Shown piece after piece: positions 22,795-31,910 of a DNA stretch of 64,000 nt (within the stretch, counting starts at the first letter, position 1; every line of letters begins with the position of its first letter). The notes beneath the pieces were generated by a model. That model was given only the letters and a program-made list of their open reading frames with translations, was not told where the DNA came from and ran no database searches. The DNA is from Thauera linaloolentis 47Lol = DSM 12138 (lineage in GTDB: Bacteria > Pseudomonadota > Gammaproteobacteria > Burkholderiales > Rhodocyclaceae). A program made the translations under genes and the position numbers. Location: assembly GCF_000310205.1 (NCBI RefSeq), contig NZ_AMXE01000006.1:1-64000 (forward strand), written 5' to 3'.

Positions 22795-24033
22795 ATGAAG
22801 ACTCCGTCCATGCGCTGCTCATGCAGACCCTCCCCGCGCCTCCTTCCTGCCTTGCTCGCGCTCGTGCTCGCGTTGCCATCGTCCGCCGTCCTGGCTGCCG
22901 AGGATGCGTCCGCCTGCCTTCGTCCGGGGAACTGGACGATGCCTGGTACGGACGGGGCACGCCCCGGGGATCCGGTGTCCGTGCTGGGGGCGATGGCGCG
23001 GCGCGCAGTCGTGTTGCTCGGCGAGCAGCACGACGATGCCGACCATCACCGCTGGCAGTTGCAGACGCTTGCCGCCTTGCACGCGCAGCGCCCCGACATG
23101 TTCATCGGCTTCGAAATGTTCCCGCGCCGCATGCAGCCGGTGCTCGATCGCTGGGTGGCCGGAGAACTGTCCGAGCGGCAGTTCCTGGAGCAGGCCGAGT
23201 GGGACAAGGTCTGGAGCATGCCGGCCGAGCTTTATCTGCCCTTGTTCCACTTTGCGCGCCTCAATCGCGTGCCGATGCTCGCCCTCAACATCGAGCAGAC
23301 ACTGGCCAGGGAGGTCGCCACGCGTGGCTGGAACGGGGTGCCCGAGGCCGAGCGCGAAGGCGTGGGGCATGCGGCGGAGCCGGTACCGGCCTACGTCGAC
23401 TTCCTGTTCGAGATTCACCGCCAGCATGCGCGCATGCGTGGCGGCAAGGACGAGGAGGTGTCGCGTGAAGACGCGGGTTTCCGCAATTTCCTCGACGCCC
23501 AGCTCGCCTGGGACCGCGCCATGGCCGAAGTGCTGGCTTCGGCGGCCGGTGGTGCGGCTGCGCGCGGCGATGGCCGGCCTCCCCTGGTCGCCGGCATCAT
23601 GGGGAGCGGCCATGTCCGTTTCGGCCATGGTGTGGCACATCAGTTGAAGGATCTCGGTGTGGAGGATGTCGGCATCCTGCTGCCGGTGGCCGCGGCCACG
23701 CCCTGCGCCGAGATCGTCGCTGGCCTGGCCGACGCCGTGTTCGCCGTGCCCGATGCGGTGCGCTTGCCCGTTCCCCCACCACGGCTGGGCGTGAGCCTGG
23801 AAGAACACCGCGATGGCGTGCGTATTGCCGTGGTGAATGCCGGCAGTCTGGCGGCGGACACCGGCTTGCGTGCCGGCGACGTGATCACCGAGGCCGCGGG
23901 TGCCCCACTGAAGCGGTCGGCGGCTTTTGCCGGCCTGGTGAGGGCGCAGCCATCCGGCACGTGGTTGCCGCTGAAGCTGACGCGCGACGGCGAGACGGTC
24001 GAACTCGTCGTGCGATTCCCCGCCGCGAAATGA
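22795..24033 (+). CDS. ChaN family protein with C-terminal PDZ domain
   Basis: A 412-residue protein with a signal peptide ending VLAAEDA. Residues about 55-305 match the ChaN/DUF399 fold, a haem-binding, EreA-related family: VVLLGEQHDDADHHRWQLQTL, FIGFEMFPRRMQPVLDRWV, and later IMGSGHVRFGHGVAHQL. Residues about 325-410 form a PDZ domain (LGVSLEEHRDGVRIAVVNAGSLAADTGLRAGDVI). E. coli-type ChaN lipoproteins lack a PDZ domain and the lipobox is not seen here, so this is a soluble periplasmic variant. It overlaps the following peptidase gene by 4 nt (ATGA), suggesting a working pair. Confidence 0.85.
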   Translation: MKTPSMRCSCRPSPRLLPALLALVLALPSSAVLAAEDASACLRPGNWTMPGTDGARPGDPVSVLGAMARRAVVLLGEQHDDADHHRWQLQTLAALHAQRPDMFIGFEMFPRRMQPVLDRWVAGELSERQFLEQAEWDKVWSMPAELYLPLFHFARLNRVPMLALNIEQTLAREVATRGWNGVPEAEREGVGHAAEPVPAYVDFLFEIHRQHARMRGGKDEEVSREDAGFRNFLDAQLAWDRAMAEVLASAAGGAAARGDGRPPLVAGIMGSGHVRFGHGVAHQLKDLGVEDVGILLPVAAATPCAEIVAGLADAVFAVPDAVRLPVPPPRLGVSLEEHRDGVRIAVVNAGSLAADTGLRAGDVITEAAGAPLKRSAAFAGLVRAQPSGTWLPLKLTRDGETVELVVRFPAAK

Positions 24034-26120
24034 TCTTGGCGTGCTGCAGAGCGGGCCGGTTGCGTGTCGGACGGGTCTCGTTCGTTGCCGTCCTCGTACT
24101 GGCAGCCCGTTCCGTGCTGGCCGGTGAATGGCCGATCGCGCTGGACGTGATGCTCGACCCGGCGAGCCGCAGCCTGCAAGCTGAAGCCGAGTTGCAGCCA
24201 TCGGAGCGGGATTTCCGCTTCACCTTGCATGCGAGTCTTCGCATCGACTCGGCTACCGTAGACGGAAAGGCGCTGCGCATAGAGCCCAACGGCGGGCGGG
24301 GCGCGTTGCGCGGCTGGCGCATCCGCTTGCCGGAGCAGGGGGTGCTGCACCTGCGCTATGGCGGTACGCTGCCGCCGCTCGATGCGAAACTCGACCATCG
24401 TGACGTGCTGCAGGGTATGCCGCCGATGGCGTCGGAAGCCGGTAGCTACCTGCCAGCGGGCGGCGCATGGTATCCGCGTCCGGCCGAGGTGTTCGGCTAT
24501 CGCGTCGATGTGCGGGTTCCGGCAGGACACAGGGCTGTCGTGCCCGGACGGCTGGTTTCGGAACGGCTGCCCCAAGCATTCGGGGGTGAAGCGGCCAATG
24601 CCGACGGCGGTGCCCGGCACTACTACGCACGCTTCGAGTTCGAGCATGTGGCGGACGGCATCGATCTGATGGCGGGGCCGTGGATCGTGCGCGAGCGGGT
24701 CGTGCCGCGCGAGGCCGGCGAGGCCTTGCGCCTGCGGACCTACTTCCCGGCCGCGCTCGATGCCGAACCAGGGCTTGCCGATGCCTATCTTGACGACAGT
24801 GCGCGTTACATCGCCCGCTACAGCCAGAGCATCGGTGCCTACCCGTTCACCGAATTCTCGGTCGTTGCCAGCCCGCTGCCGACCGGCTTCGGCATGCCGA
24901 CGCTGACCTACCTGGGCGAGCAGGTGCTGCGCCTGCCCTTCATTCGTGCGACTTCGCTCGGTCACGAGGTGCTGCACAATTGGTGGGGCAACGGGGTGCT
25001 CGTCGATTACCAGAGCGGCAACTGGTCGGAAGGGCTGACGACTTTCATGGCTGACTATGCCTACAAGGAGGCGCAGTCCGCGACGGCGGCGCGCGAGATG
25101 CGTCTGGGCTGGCTGCGCGATTTCGCGGCTTTGCCCGCCGAGGCCCATCAGCCACTGGCGGCATTCCGTTCGCGCACGCATGGCGCGGCGGCCGCGGTTG
25201 GCTACGGCAAGGCGGCGATGGTGTTCGTCATGCTGCGCGATCTGATCGGCGAGGAAGCCTTCGCGCGCGGTATCCGTGTTTTCTGGGCGCAGAACCGTTT
25301 TCGCGTCGCAGGCTGGAAAGACCTGAGGCTGGCCTTCGAGCAGGCTTCGGGGCGAGGGCTGGAGGACTTCTTCCAACAGTGGCTGGAGATCCCCGGTGGG
25401 GCGCAGGTTCGGATCGAGCGTGCGCGTTTCGTGGTCGGGGAGGGAGGGCGAGGCGGTGTACTGCAGGTGGACCTGCGGCAGTCCGGCCCTTTGCATGCGT
25501 TGCACCTGCCCCTCCGCCTGGAGTATGAACACGGGGGTGAGGTGCGCTGGGTGACGCTGTCCAGGCAGGGTGAGGCGCTCGAATTGCCGCTCGATCACGC
25601 TCCGCTGGCGGTGCGCCTTGATCCCGAGCTGAGGGTGTGGCGCAGGCCGGAGGATGGGCAGTTGCCGCCCATCCTGCGCCAGTGGATGCTGCATGGTTCG
25701 CCGCGGCTGGTGATTGCGGATGAAGGCGGAGAGGCCGTGGCGGCGGGCAGGGCACTGGCGGAGCGCTTCTTCGAACGTCCGGCACGCCTTGCGGATCAGG
25801 GCGCCCTGCGGGAGGGGGGTGAGCCCGTGCTGCTCATCGGAACGCATGCCGCGGTCGATCGATTGCTGGCGACGACGGACCTTCCGCCCCGGCCGGCGCC
25901 ACCGGGCATGCGGGGGAGCGCCCAGGTGTGGACCGTCCGTGCGCCCTCCGGTCTGCTAGTGGCGGTCGTGTCGGTACGTGATGCCGCTGCGTTGGCGGCG
26001 CTGCAGCGGCCGTTGCCGCATTATGGCGGGCAGAGCTGGTTGATTGCCGAGGGCGCCCGGGTGCTGGAGCGTGGCGTGTGGGATGCGCCGGGCACCGCGG
26101 TACCGGTGGAAATGCGTTGA
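24030..26120 (+). CDS. M1-like secreted zinc metallopeptidase
   Basis: A 696-residue protein with a signal peptide (start MILACCRAGRLRVGRVSF, cut after VLA). After a beta-rich domain, the gluzincin core has the zinc motif HEVLHNWWGN (His312, Glu313, His316) and the third ligand Glu334 in NWSEGLT. The spacing to Glu is 17 residues, not the usual 18, and the GAMEN exopeptidase motif is absent, replaced by PTGFGMPTLTYL. It is therefore probably not a classical aminopeptidase. The last 130 residues form a separate domain with no clear match. Translationally coupled to the ChaN-PDZ gene. Confidence 0.86.
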   Translation: MILACCRAGRLRVGRVSFVAVLVLAARSVLAGEWPIALDVMLDPASRSLQAEAELQPSERDFRFTLHASLRIDSATVDGKALRIEPNGGRGALRGWRIRLPEQGVLHLRYGGTLPPLDAKLDHRDVLQGMPPMASEAGSYLPAGGAWYPRPAEVFGYRVDVRVPAGHRAVVPGRLVSERLPQAFGGEAANADGGARHYYARFEFEHVADGIDLMAGPWIVRERVVPREAGEALRLRTYFPAALDAEPGLADAYLDDSARYIARYSQSIGAYPFTEFSVVASPLPTGFGMPTLTYLGEQVLRLPFIRATSLGHEVLHNWWGNGVLVDYQSGNWSEGLTTFMADYAYKEAQSATAAREMRLGWLRDFAALPAEAHQPLAAFRSRTHGAAAAVGYGKAAMVFVMLRDLIGEEAFARGIRVFWAQNRFRVAGWKDLRLAFEQASGRGLEDFFQQWLEIPGGAQVRIERARFVVGEGGRGGVLQVDLRQSGPLHALHLPLRLEYEHGGEVRWVTLSRQGEALELPLDHAPLAVRLDPELRVWRRPEDGQLPPILRQWMLHGSPRLVIADEGGEAVAAGRALAERFFERPARLADQGALREGGEPVLLIGTHAAVDRLLATTDLPPRPAPPGMRGSAQVWTVRAPSGLLVAVVSVRDAAALAALQRPLPHYGGQSWLIAEGARVLERGVWDAPGTAVPVEMR

Positions 26121-26187
26121 CGAGGCCATGCGCCTTGCGGCGGCCCGCATCCCCTGCCGTGCTTGCGAGGCGCCTGGATGAGGGGCG

Positions 26188-26193
26188 TAGAAT
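26188..26193 (+). promoter_or_regulatory. -10 box close to the mltB start
   Basis: TAGAAT ends 7 bp before ATG 26201, and TTGCGA lies 19 bp upstream of it. A start of transcription at the usual distance would fall on the A of ATG, giving a leaderless message. No ribosome site is visible in front of the ATG. Confidence 0.4.
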
Positions 26194-26200
26194 TGCGCAC

Positions 26201-27472
26201 ATGAATACGAAACCGTTCTCCCTTTGCGCCGGATCCGCCGTTTCTCCACGCTTGCCTGGTGGTGCGCTGCGAATACTCGGACGAGGGCTCGTGCTGGCCG
26301 GCATGCTCGGCCTGTTTCAGCCTGCGAGCGCGTCCGATGCCGCGTTTGCGAGCTGCCTGAAACAGTTGCGTGGCGAGGCCGCGTCGGCAGGTGTTTCGCT
26401 GGCAAGCTTCGACCAGCATGCCGCTGCCTTGACGCCGGACATGACCGTTGTCGGCTTCCTCGATGCCCAGCCGGAGTTCGTCACGCCGATCTGGGACTAC
26501 ATGGCTGGCCTGGTCGATGCCGAGCGCGTTGCCGACGGGCAGGACATGCTCGCCCGGTGGGAGGAAGTGCTTGCCAGCGTCGAAACCCGCTATGGTGTCG
26601 ATGCCGCCACCGTGGTCGCGGTATGGGGCGTCGAAAGCAATTTCGGGCGCAACTTCGGTAGCCGCCCCTTGTTGACGTCTCTGTCCACATTGTCTTGTTT
26701 CGGCCGCCGTCAGGCCTACTTCCGTGGCGAATTCTTTGCCACGCTCAAGATCATCCAGGAAGGCCACGTCGCGCCCGAGCGCCTGGCCGGCTCGTGGGCC
26801 GGGGCTTTCGGCCATACGCAGTTCATGCCTTCGACCTTCATGCGGCTGGCGGTCGATTTCGATGGCGATGGCCGACGCGATCTCGTCGATAGCGTGCCCG
26901 ACGCGCTGGCGTCCACGGCGAACTTCCTCAAGCGTGCCGGCTGGCGCAGCGATTTGCCGTGGGGCTTCGAGGTGGTCTTGCCAAATGGTTTCGATGCGTC
27001 CGGCGCAGGGCGGCGCAACAAGCAGCCGATGGCGGACTGGGCGGCGCGTGGTGTGAGGCGGGCCGATGGCGGTGCCTTGCCTGCCGGTGCGACACCTGCA
27101 GGCCTGCTGTTGCCTGCGGGGACCGGCGGCCCCGCTTTCCTCGTCACGCGCAATTTCGATGCGTTGTATTCCTACAATGCGGCCGAGAGCTATGCGCTGG
27201 CGATCGCCCATCTGTCCGACCGCCTGCGCGGCGGAGGGGCTTTCCATGCGGCGTGGCCGACCGACGATGCCGGACTGTCGCGTGCCGAGCGGCGCGAGGT
27301 GCAGAGACTGCTGATTGCGCGTGGGCACGACATCGGCGAAGCGGACGGGATGATCGGTGCGCGCACGCGCGATGCCCTGAAGCAGGTACAGGCCGAACTT
27401 GGCTTGATCGCGGACGGCCGCGCAGGGCAGAAGGTCTTGAATGCATTGCGCGTGGCCGCCACGAATCGATGA
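26201..27472 (+). CDS. mltB: Membrane-bound lytic murein transglycosylase B family
   Basis: A 423-residue periplasmic protein with a long signal sequence (hydrophobic part RILGRGLVLAGMLGLF, cut after ASA). The GH103 catalytic domain has the acid Glu145 in VWGVESNFGR, and the conserved SWAGAFGHTQFMPSTF, FDGDGRRDL and NYYA-like SYNAAESYALAI. A C-terminal peptidoglycan-binding domain (about 360-418; LSRAERREVQRLLIARGHDIG..DGMIGARTRDALK) follows. It cleaves the MurNAc-GlcNAc bond to give 1,6-anhydro products. There is no lipobox cysteine at the cleavage site, so it is probably soluble or anchored by an uncleaved helix. Confidence 0.93.
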   Translation: MNTKPFSLCAGSAVSPRLPGGALRILGRGLVLAGMLGLFQPASASDAAFASCLKQLRGEAASAGVSLASFDQHAAALTPDMTVVGFLDAQPEFVTPIWDYMAGLVDAERVADGQDMLARWEEVLASVETRYGVDAATVVAVWGVESNFGRNFGSRPLLTSLSTLSCFGRRQAYFRGEFFATLKIIQEGHVAPERLAGSWAGAFGHTQFMPSTFMRLAVDFDGDGRRDLVDSVPDALASTANFLKRAGWRSDLPWGFEVVLPNGFDASGAGRRNKQPMADWAARGVRRADGGALPAGATPAGLLLPAGTGGPAFLVTRNFDALYSYNAAESYALAIAHLSDRLRGGGAFHAAWPTDDAGLSRAERREVQRLLIARGHDIGEADGMIGARTRDALKQVQAELGLIADGRAGQKVLNALRVAATNR

Positions 27473-27605
27473 TTTCGTCCGGGTCCGGCAAGGGGCAAGG
27501 GCCGGAGCTTCTTCCTTCGTCGTATCGCTGGCGCACGGCTCTGCCTCGCTGGACGGAACAGACTGGGTAGCGCCCGCCGTCACGACAGCCAGCGAGGATT
27601 TTCGC

Positions 27606-27611
27606 TAGAAT
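27606..27611 (+). promoter_or_regulatory. -10 box upstream of the DUF475 gene
   Basis: TAGAAT 53 bp before the start codon in an otherwise GC-rich gap; no clear -35. Confidence 0.35.
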
Positions 27612-27663
27612 CCGCCGCTTCGGGCCAGGCATCTTGCCTGCCCTCATCCTCTTCAGGCTCCAC

Positions 27664-28674
27664 ATGCAAGATCTCGGTTATTTCAAATGGTCCATCGTCG
27701 TGACCATCCTCGGTGTCGCTGGCGGTTACCTGCTGGCAGGGTGGTCCGGCGCCTTCATCGTCGTCGTGCTGGCCATTCTCGAGACCTCGCTGTCTTTCGA
27801 CAATGCGGTGGTCAATGCCACGGTCCTCAAGCACATGGACGAGAAGTGGCGCCGCCGTTTCCTGCTGTGGGGCATCCTGATCGCGGTGTTCGGCATGCGC
27901 ATCGTCTTTCCGCTTGCCATCGTCGGCATCGTGGCGCACATGGGGCCGGTGGCGGTGATCAATCTTGCGTTGTTCGACGAGGCTGAATACGCTCGCATCC
28001 TGTTGTCCGCACATCACGAGATCGCCGCTTTCGGCGGGGCTTTCCTGTCGATGGTGTTCCTGAAGTTCTTCGTCGACAGCAACAAGAATCTTCACTGGCT
28101 GCACCTGCTGGAAGCTCCGCTGACCAAGCTGGGCAGACTAGAGGCGGCTCAGATCCTGCTGACCTTGCTAGCGATTCTTGGCAGTGCGGCCTGGCTGGAC
28201 AATGATACGAAACGTGTCGAATTCGTCGTCGCAGGTATCTGGGGGCTGATCACCTACATCATCGCCGACGGTCTGGGGGCGATTCTCGGTGGAGGAGAAG
28301 GGGAGGGAGGCAAAGCTGTCGCGAAGACCGGTTTCGCTGGTTTCATGTACCTGGAACTGTTGGATGCGTCGTTCAGCTTCGATGGCGTGATCGGCGCCTT
28401 CGCATTGACGACGAGCCTGCCGATCATCGCGATCGGCCTGGGTGTGGGCGCCATGTTCGTGCGTTCGTTCACGCTGATGCTCGTCTACCGCGAGACGCTG
28501 AATGCCTATCGCTTTCTGGAGCATGGCGCGTTCTGGGCAATCGGGGCCCTGGCCGCGGTGATGTTCGTCGGTGTCCATGTCCATATCCCCGAGGTCGTCA
28601 CCGGCCTGGTCGGGGCGGTGCTGATCGGTGCGGCGTTCCTGAGCTCTCTGCGCCAGCGGCGGGCCGCCGCCTGA
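27664..28674 (+). CDS. DUF475 / TerC-superfamily membrane protein
   Basis: A 336-residue integral membrane protein with eight to nine helices. Two related halves each have an acidic helix motif: ETSLSFDNAVVNATVL near residue 40 and LLDASFSFDGVIGAFAL near 235. These SFDN/SFDG motifs are typical of the TerC/DUF475 group, related to the LysE/Mn-exporter superfamily. Function is not established; metal-ion efflux linked to metalation of exported proteins has been proposed for TerC relatives. It stands alone between mltB and the convergent ubiG. Confidence 0.85.
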   Translation: MQDLGYFKWSIVVTILGVAGGYLLAGWSGAFIVVVLAILETSLSFDNAVVNATVLKHMDEKWRRRFLLWGILIAVFGMRIVFPLAIVGIVAHMGPVAVINLALFDEAEYARILLSAHHEIAAFGGAFLSMVFLKFFVDSNKNLHWLHLLEAPLTKLGRLEAAQILLTLLAILGSAAWLDNDTKRVEFVVAGIWGLITYIIADGLGAILGGGEGEGGKAVAKTGFAGFMYLELLDASFSFDGVIGAFALTTSLPIIAIGLGVGAMFVRSFTLMLVYRETLNAYRFLEHGAFWAIGALAAVMFVGVHVHIPEVVTGLVGAVLIGAAFLSSLRQRRAAA

Positions 28675-28698
28675 GCGTGGCCCGCGCCCGATGCGGAG

Positions 28699-29403
28699 TC
28701 AGCCGCGCCGGGTATGCAGCAGGTAGTTCACGTCGGTGTCGTGGCCGAGCGAATACGCTTTCGTCAGCGGGTTGTAGCTCATGCCGATCAGCTCGTGCAC
28801 GTCCAGGCCGGCGTTGCGGCAATAGCGGCCGAGTTCCGAGGGCTTGATGAACTTTGCGTACTCATGGGTGCCGCGCGGCAGCATGTTCAATACGTATTCG
28901 GCGCCGACGATCGCCAGGGCGTAGGCCTTCAGGTTGCGGTTGATGGTGGAGAAGAAGACGTGGCCACCGGGTTTCACCAGCCGTGCGCACGCGCTGATCG
29001 TGCTTGCCGGATCCGGGACGTGCTCGAGCATTTCCATGCAGGTCACGACGTCGAAATGGCCGGGTGCCTCGTCGGCAAAGGCTTCGGCGCTGACCAGACG
29101 GTAGTCGATGCCGTGCCCGCTTTCGAACAGGTGCAGACGCGCGACGCTGAGCGCCTTTTCGGATAGGTCGATACCGGTCACTTTGGCGCCGAGTGCAGCC
29201 ATGCCTTCGGCCAGAATTCCGCCGCCGCACCCCACGTCGAGCACCGTCTTGCCTGCCAGGCCGGCCTTGCCGTCGATCCAGCCCAGACGCAGGGGATTGA
29301 TTTCGTGGAGGGGCTTGAATTCGGATGCAGGATCCCACCAGCGGTGGGCAAGCTCACTGAATTTCTGTACTTCGGCAGGGTCGGCGTTGATAGCGTTCAT
29401 CAT
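28699..29403 (-). CDS. ubiG: Ubiquinone biosynthesis O-methyltransferase
   Basis: A 234-residue class I SAM methyltransferase. It has the UbiG opening ([33 protein letters not shown]), the SAM-binding motif [13 protein letters not shown] and post-motifs [13 protein letters not shown] and [12 protein letters not shown]. It carries out both O-methylations in ubiquinone synthesis, at the membrane surface. The start is a double ATG (29403/29400). It follows ompA on the same strand, but an intrinsic terminator separates them, so it probably has its own promoter within or after that gap. Confidence 0.96.
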   Translation of the reverse strand: MMNAINADPAEVQKFSELAHRWWDPASEFKPLHEINPLRLGWIDGKAGLAGKTVLDVGCGGGILAEGMAALGAKVTGIDLSEKALSVARLHLFESGHGIDYRLVSAEAFADEAPGHFDVVTCMEMLEHVPDPASTISACARLVKPGGHVFFSTINRNLKAYALAIVGAEYVLNMLPRGTHEYAKFIKPSELGRYCRNAGLDVHELIGMSYNPLTKAYSLGHDTDVNYLLHTRRG

Positions 29404-29491
29404 TTCTCGTCACTGCTTGCGGGGTTGGTCGGGGCCGCCGGAAGGGCGGAGTGTTCCAGCCGCAGATTACAGGAAACAAAAGGTAAAAAAC

Positions 29492-29519
29492 AAAAAGCCC
29501 CGCTTCAGCGGGGCTTTTT
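29492..29519 (-). terminator. Intrinsic terminator of ompA
   Basis: GCCCCGC-TTCA-GCGGGGC is flanked by A5 on one side and T5 on the other (29492-29519), a symmetrical strong terminator 33 bp after the ompA stop. It can work in both directions. Confidence 0.93.
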
Positions 29520-29552
29520 GCGAGCCGGACAGCCGGTTGGCTGAAGCCGCGA

Positions 29553-30266
29553 TTACTTGGAGCCGATGACTTCGACGTCCACACGACGGTCCGGCTGCAG
29601 GCACTCGATCAGAGCCTTGCGGTTCTTGATGTTGTCGCACTTGTTACCGGTCACGGGCTGCTTTTCGCCCTTGCCTTCGGTGTAGATGCGGTTGGCTTCG
29701 ACGCCCTTCGAGACCAGGTAGGTCTTGACGGCGGCGGCGCGGCGCTCGGACAGAGCCTGGTTGTAGGCATCGGAACCCAGGCGGTCGGTGTGGCCGACGG
29801 CCAGGATGACTTCCAGCTTCAGTTGCTTCGACTTGGCGGCCAGATCGTCGAGCGTGGCACGGCCTTCCGGCTTCAGCGTGGCCTTGTCGAAATCGAACAG
29901 GGTATCCGCAGCCAGCTTGATCTTCTCGGCGCTGGGCTTCGGCGCGGGGGCCGGGGCGGGAGCGGGCGCAGCTGCAACGGGAGCTACACACTTGTCCTTG
30001 GCGACGATGTCGCTGTCGCATTCGCAGCCAACCGGGAACTGGCCGGCCAGCGTGGTCGAGGCAGCAGCCGGCGACCAGTAGCCGGTGCGCCAGCACAGCC
30101 CGGCACCGCTACGGGCGACGACGTTGCGGGCGTCGATGACGTAGGGAATCTCGCCCTTGCCGTCGACCACGACATCCTTGACCTGCGCATAGGCGCCGGG
30201 GGCGGACAGGCCGATCGACGCGATGGCGGCCAGCATGAGCATCTGTTTCTTGGTTTGTTTGATCAT
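29553..30266 (-). CDS. ompA: OmpA family outer-membrane protein
   Basis: A 237-residue protein with a signal peptide (MIKQTKKQMLMLAAIASIGLSAPGAYA). A short N-terminal part (VVARSGAGLCWRTGYWSP) is typical of betaproteobacterial OmpA-like proteins, with two cysteine pairs. A Pro/Ala linker (APAPAPAPAPKP, about 95-110) leads to the C-terminal OmpA peptidoglycan-binding domain: DTLFDFDKATLKPEG, VGHTDRLGSDAYNQALSERRA, RRVDVEV. There is no room for an eight-stranded barrel. It probably links the outer membrane to the cell wall. AGGAAA precedes the ATG, and a strong terminator follows. Confidence 0.93.
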   Translation of the reverse strand: MIKQTKKQMLMLAAIASIGLSAPGAYAQVKDVVVDGKGEIPYVIDARNVVARSGAGLCWRTGYWSPAAASTTLAGQFPVGCECDSDIVAKDKCVAPVAAAPAPAPAPAPKPSAEKIKLAADTLFDFDKATLKPEGRATLDDLAAKSKQLKLEVILAVGHTDRLGSDAYNQALSERRAAAVKTYLVSKGVEANRIYTEGKGEKQPVTGNKCDNIKNRKALIECLQPDRRVDVEVIGSK

Positions 30267-30350
30267 GGTTTCCTCTTTGAAGGGCGAGTCGCCGGAATTA
30301 CCACTGCAACGGAAGGAGAAAACAGCCGTGAAGCCGCATTCGTGTCGAGT

Positions 30351-30372
30351 TTGAACACTCTATCCAGTTCAA
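30351..30372. repeat. Inverted repeat upstream of ompA
   Basis: TTGAAC (30351-30356) and GTTCAA (30367-30372) form a perfect 6-bp inverted repeat with a 10-bp spacer. It ends in the mtaD stop region and lies 85-106 bp upstream of the ompA start. It could be an operator or part of the promoter (TTGAAC resembles a -35). Confidence 0.35.
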
Positions 30373-31688
30373 TTAGCGAGTCTAGTGTGCCATACCGATG
30401 CGATCCTGAGCAATTCTATGTCGTTAATTTGCAACAGCGGAACGCCTTTAGCCACGCGGGATTCGCCGTTTACCCACACATGTGTGACGTGTTCGCGACC
30501 GGCAACATAAACGAGATGGGAGGCGGGGTCGAAGCAGGGCTGGGTGAGCATGCCGCCGAGGTCTACCGCGCACAGATCGGCGAGCTTGCCGGGTGAGATC
30601 GAACCGATCCGCGCGTCCAGCCCGAGTGCCCGGGCTCCGCCCAGCGTCGCCATGTACAGGGCGGCGTGGGCGGGCAGGGCGGACGCATCGAGAATGCTGG
30701 CCTTGGCGAGCAGCGCGGCATGGCGCATTTCCTGAAACAGGTCGATGCGGTTGTTGCTCGCGGCGCCGTCACTGCCGAGCCCGACACGGATGTCCGCGCA
30801 CAGCAGGCGAGTGACGGGGGCGATGCCGCTGCCGAGCTTCATGTTCGAGGTTGGACAGTGGGCGACGCTGCAGGCGTGGCGGGACAGCAGCTCGATATCG
30901 GCGTCGTCCAGATGCACGGCGTGCGCTCCGATCAGGTTTTCTCCCAGTACCCCGAGTCTGGCAAGGCGGGCCAGGGGGCGCATGCCGTATTCCGCGATGG
31001 AGTCTCGAATTTCCGTTACGGTTTCGTGGAGATGAGTGTGGATGGGCAGATCCAGTTCGTCGGCAAGCGCCCGTATGCGCAGGAAACTGTTGTCCGACAC
31101 AGTGTAGGGGGCGTGGGGCGCTATCGAGAACGAAATGCCCGGGTGCCCTCGCCACTCGTCGCGGATGGCGAGCCCCTTGCGCAGATAATCGTCCGTGTCG
31201 CTTGCCCATGGAGTGGGAAACTCGAGTGCGACGAGACCGACCACGGCCCGCATGCCAGCCTCGGCAAAGGCGGCGGCCGCAGCGCCCGGGTAGAAATACA
31301 TGTCGTTGCATGTCGTGATGCCGCCGCGGAGCATCTCGGCCGCTGCCAGCAGTGTTCCGTCGCGCACGAAGACAGGGCTGAGGTGGCGGCTTTCCGCGGG
31401 CCAGATCACTTCCTGCAGCCAGCGCATCAAGGGCAGGTCGTCGGCGAGGCCGCGCAGCAGGTTCATGGCGGCGTGGGCGTGCAGGTTGACCAGGCCGGGT
31501 ATCAACACTTGTTGCGGCAGATCGACCGTCGAGGCGGGCTGGTATCGTGCGTGGGCTTCGTCGGTCGGGAGTACGGCAAGGATGCGCCCGCCGTCGATCG
31601 CGACCGCGTGGTTTTCCAGCGTGATGCCGGCGGGAGAGACCGGGACGATCCAGCGGGGATTGATCAGGAGGTCGATCGGTTCGCTCAC
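30369..31688 (-). CDS. mtaD: 5-methylthioadenosine/S-adenosylhomocysteine deaminase (TRZ/ATZ amidohydrolase)
   Basis: A 439-residue amidohydrolase. Metal ligands are in GLVNLHAHAAMNLLRG, with THLHETVTEIRDS, GAHAVHLDD and VGLGSDGAASNNRIDLF completing the mononuclear site, and DLPLMRWLQEVIWPAE is typical of the MTA/SAH deaminase group. It deaminates methylthioadenosine or S-adenosylhomocysteine. In many betaproteobacteria it lies directly upstream of ubiG, whose reaction makes SAH; here ompA sits between them. GTG/ATG choice is not an issue: ATG 31688 is well placed. Confidence 0.9.
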   Translation of the reverse strand: MSEPIDLLINPRWIVPVSPAGITLENHAVAIDGGRILAVLPTDEAHARYQPASTVDLPQQVLIPGLVNLHAHAAMNLLRGLADDLPLMRWLQEVIWPAESRHLSPVFVRDGTLLAAAEMLRGGITTCNDMYFYPGAAAAAFAEAGMRAVVGLVALEFPTPWASDTDDYLRKGLAIRDEWRGHPGISFSIAPHAPYTVSDNSFLRIRALADELDLPIHTHLHETVTEIRDSIAEYGMRPLARLARLGVLGENLIGAHAVHLDDADIELLSRHACSVAHCPTSNMKLGSGIAPVTRLLCADIRVGLGSDGAASNNRIDLFQEMRHAALLAKASILDASALPAHAALYMATLGGARALGLDARIGSISPGKLADLCAVDLGGMLTQPCFDPASHLVYVAGREHVTHVWVNGESRVAKGVPLLQINDIELLRIASVWHTRLAN

Positions 31689-31910
31689 GCGTCGGATTCC
31701 ATCATATTTGAAGAGGCGGGGGTAGAAGCATGATCAATCGTGGCCTGGATTCAGTCCCGATTCAAGCGCGGGCGCGCAGCGCCGCAATGGCGGGCTCCGT
31801 GTCGCCGGCTTCCGGGTCGTGCTTGTCCGCGCAGCCGCCCCCAGTTCGTGCCACAATCGCGGCCGTCAGCCACGGTTTGCGGCGAGCCGTTCGCGTTCGC
31901 CATCGCCAAC

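Noticed and set aside
23640-25847. A 735-codon minus-strand open frame across the ChaN and peptidase genes
   Set aside because: Composition is Arg/Gln/His-rich with no motif. Both plus-strand genes have signal peptides, catalytic motifs and coupled starts.
26021-27583. A 520-codon minus-strand open frame opposite mltB
   Set aside because: No start signals and no family; mltB is well supported.
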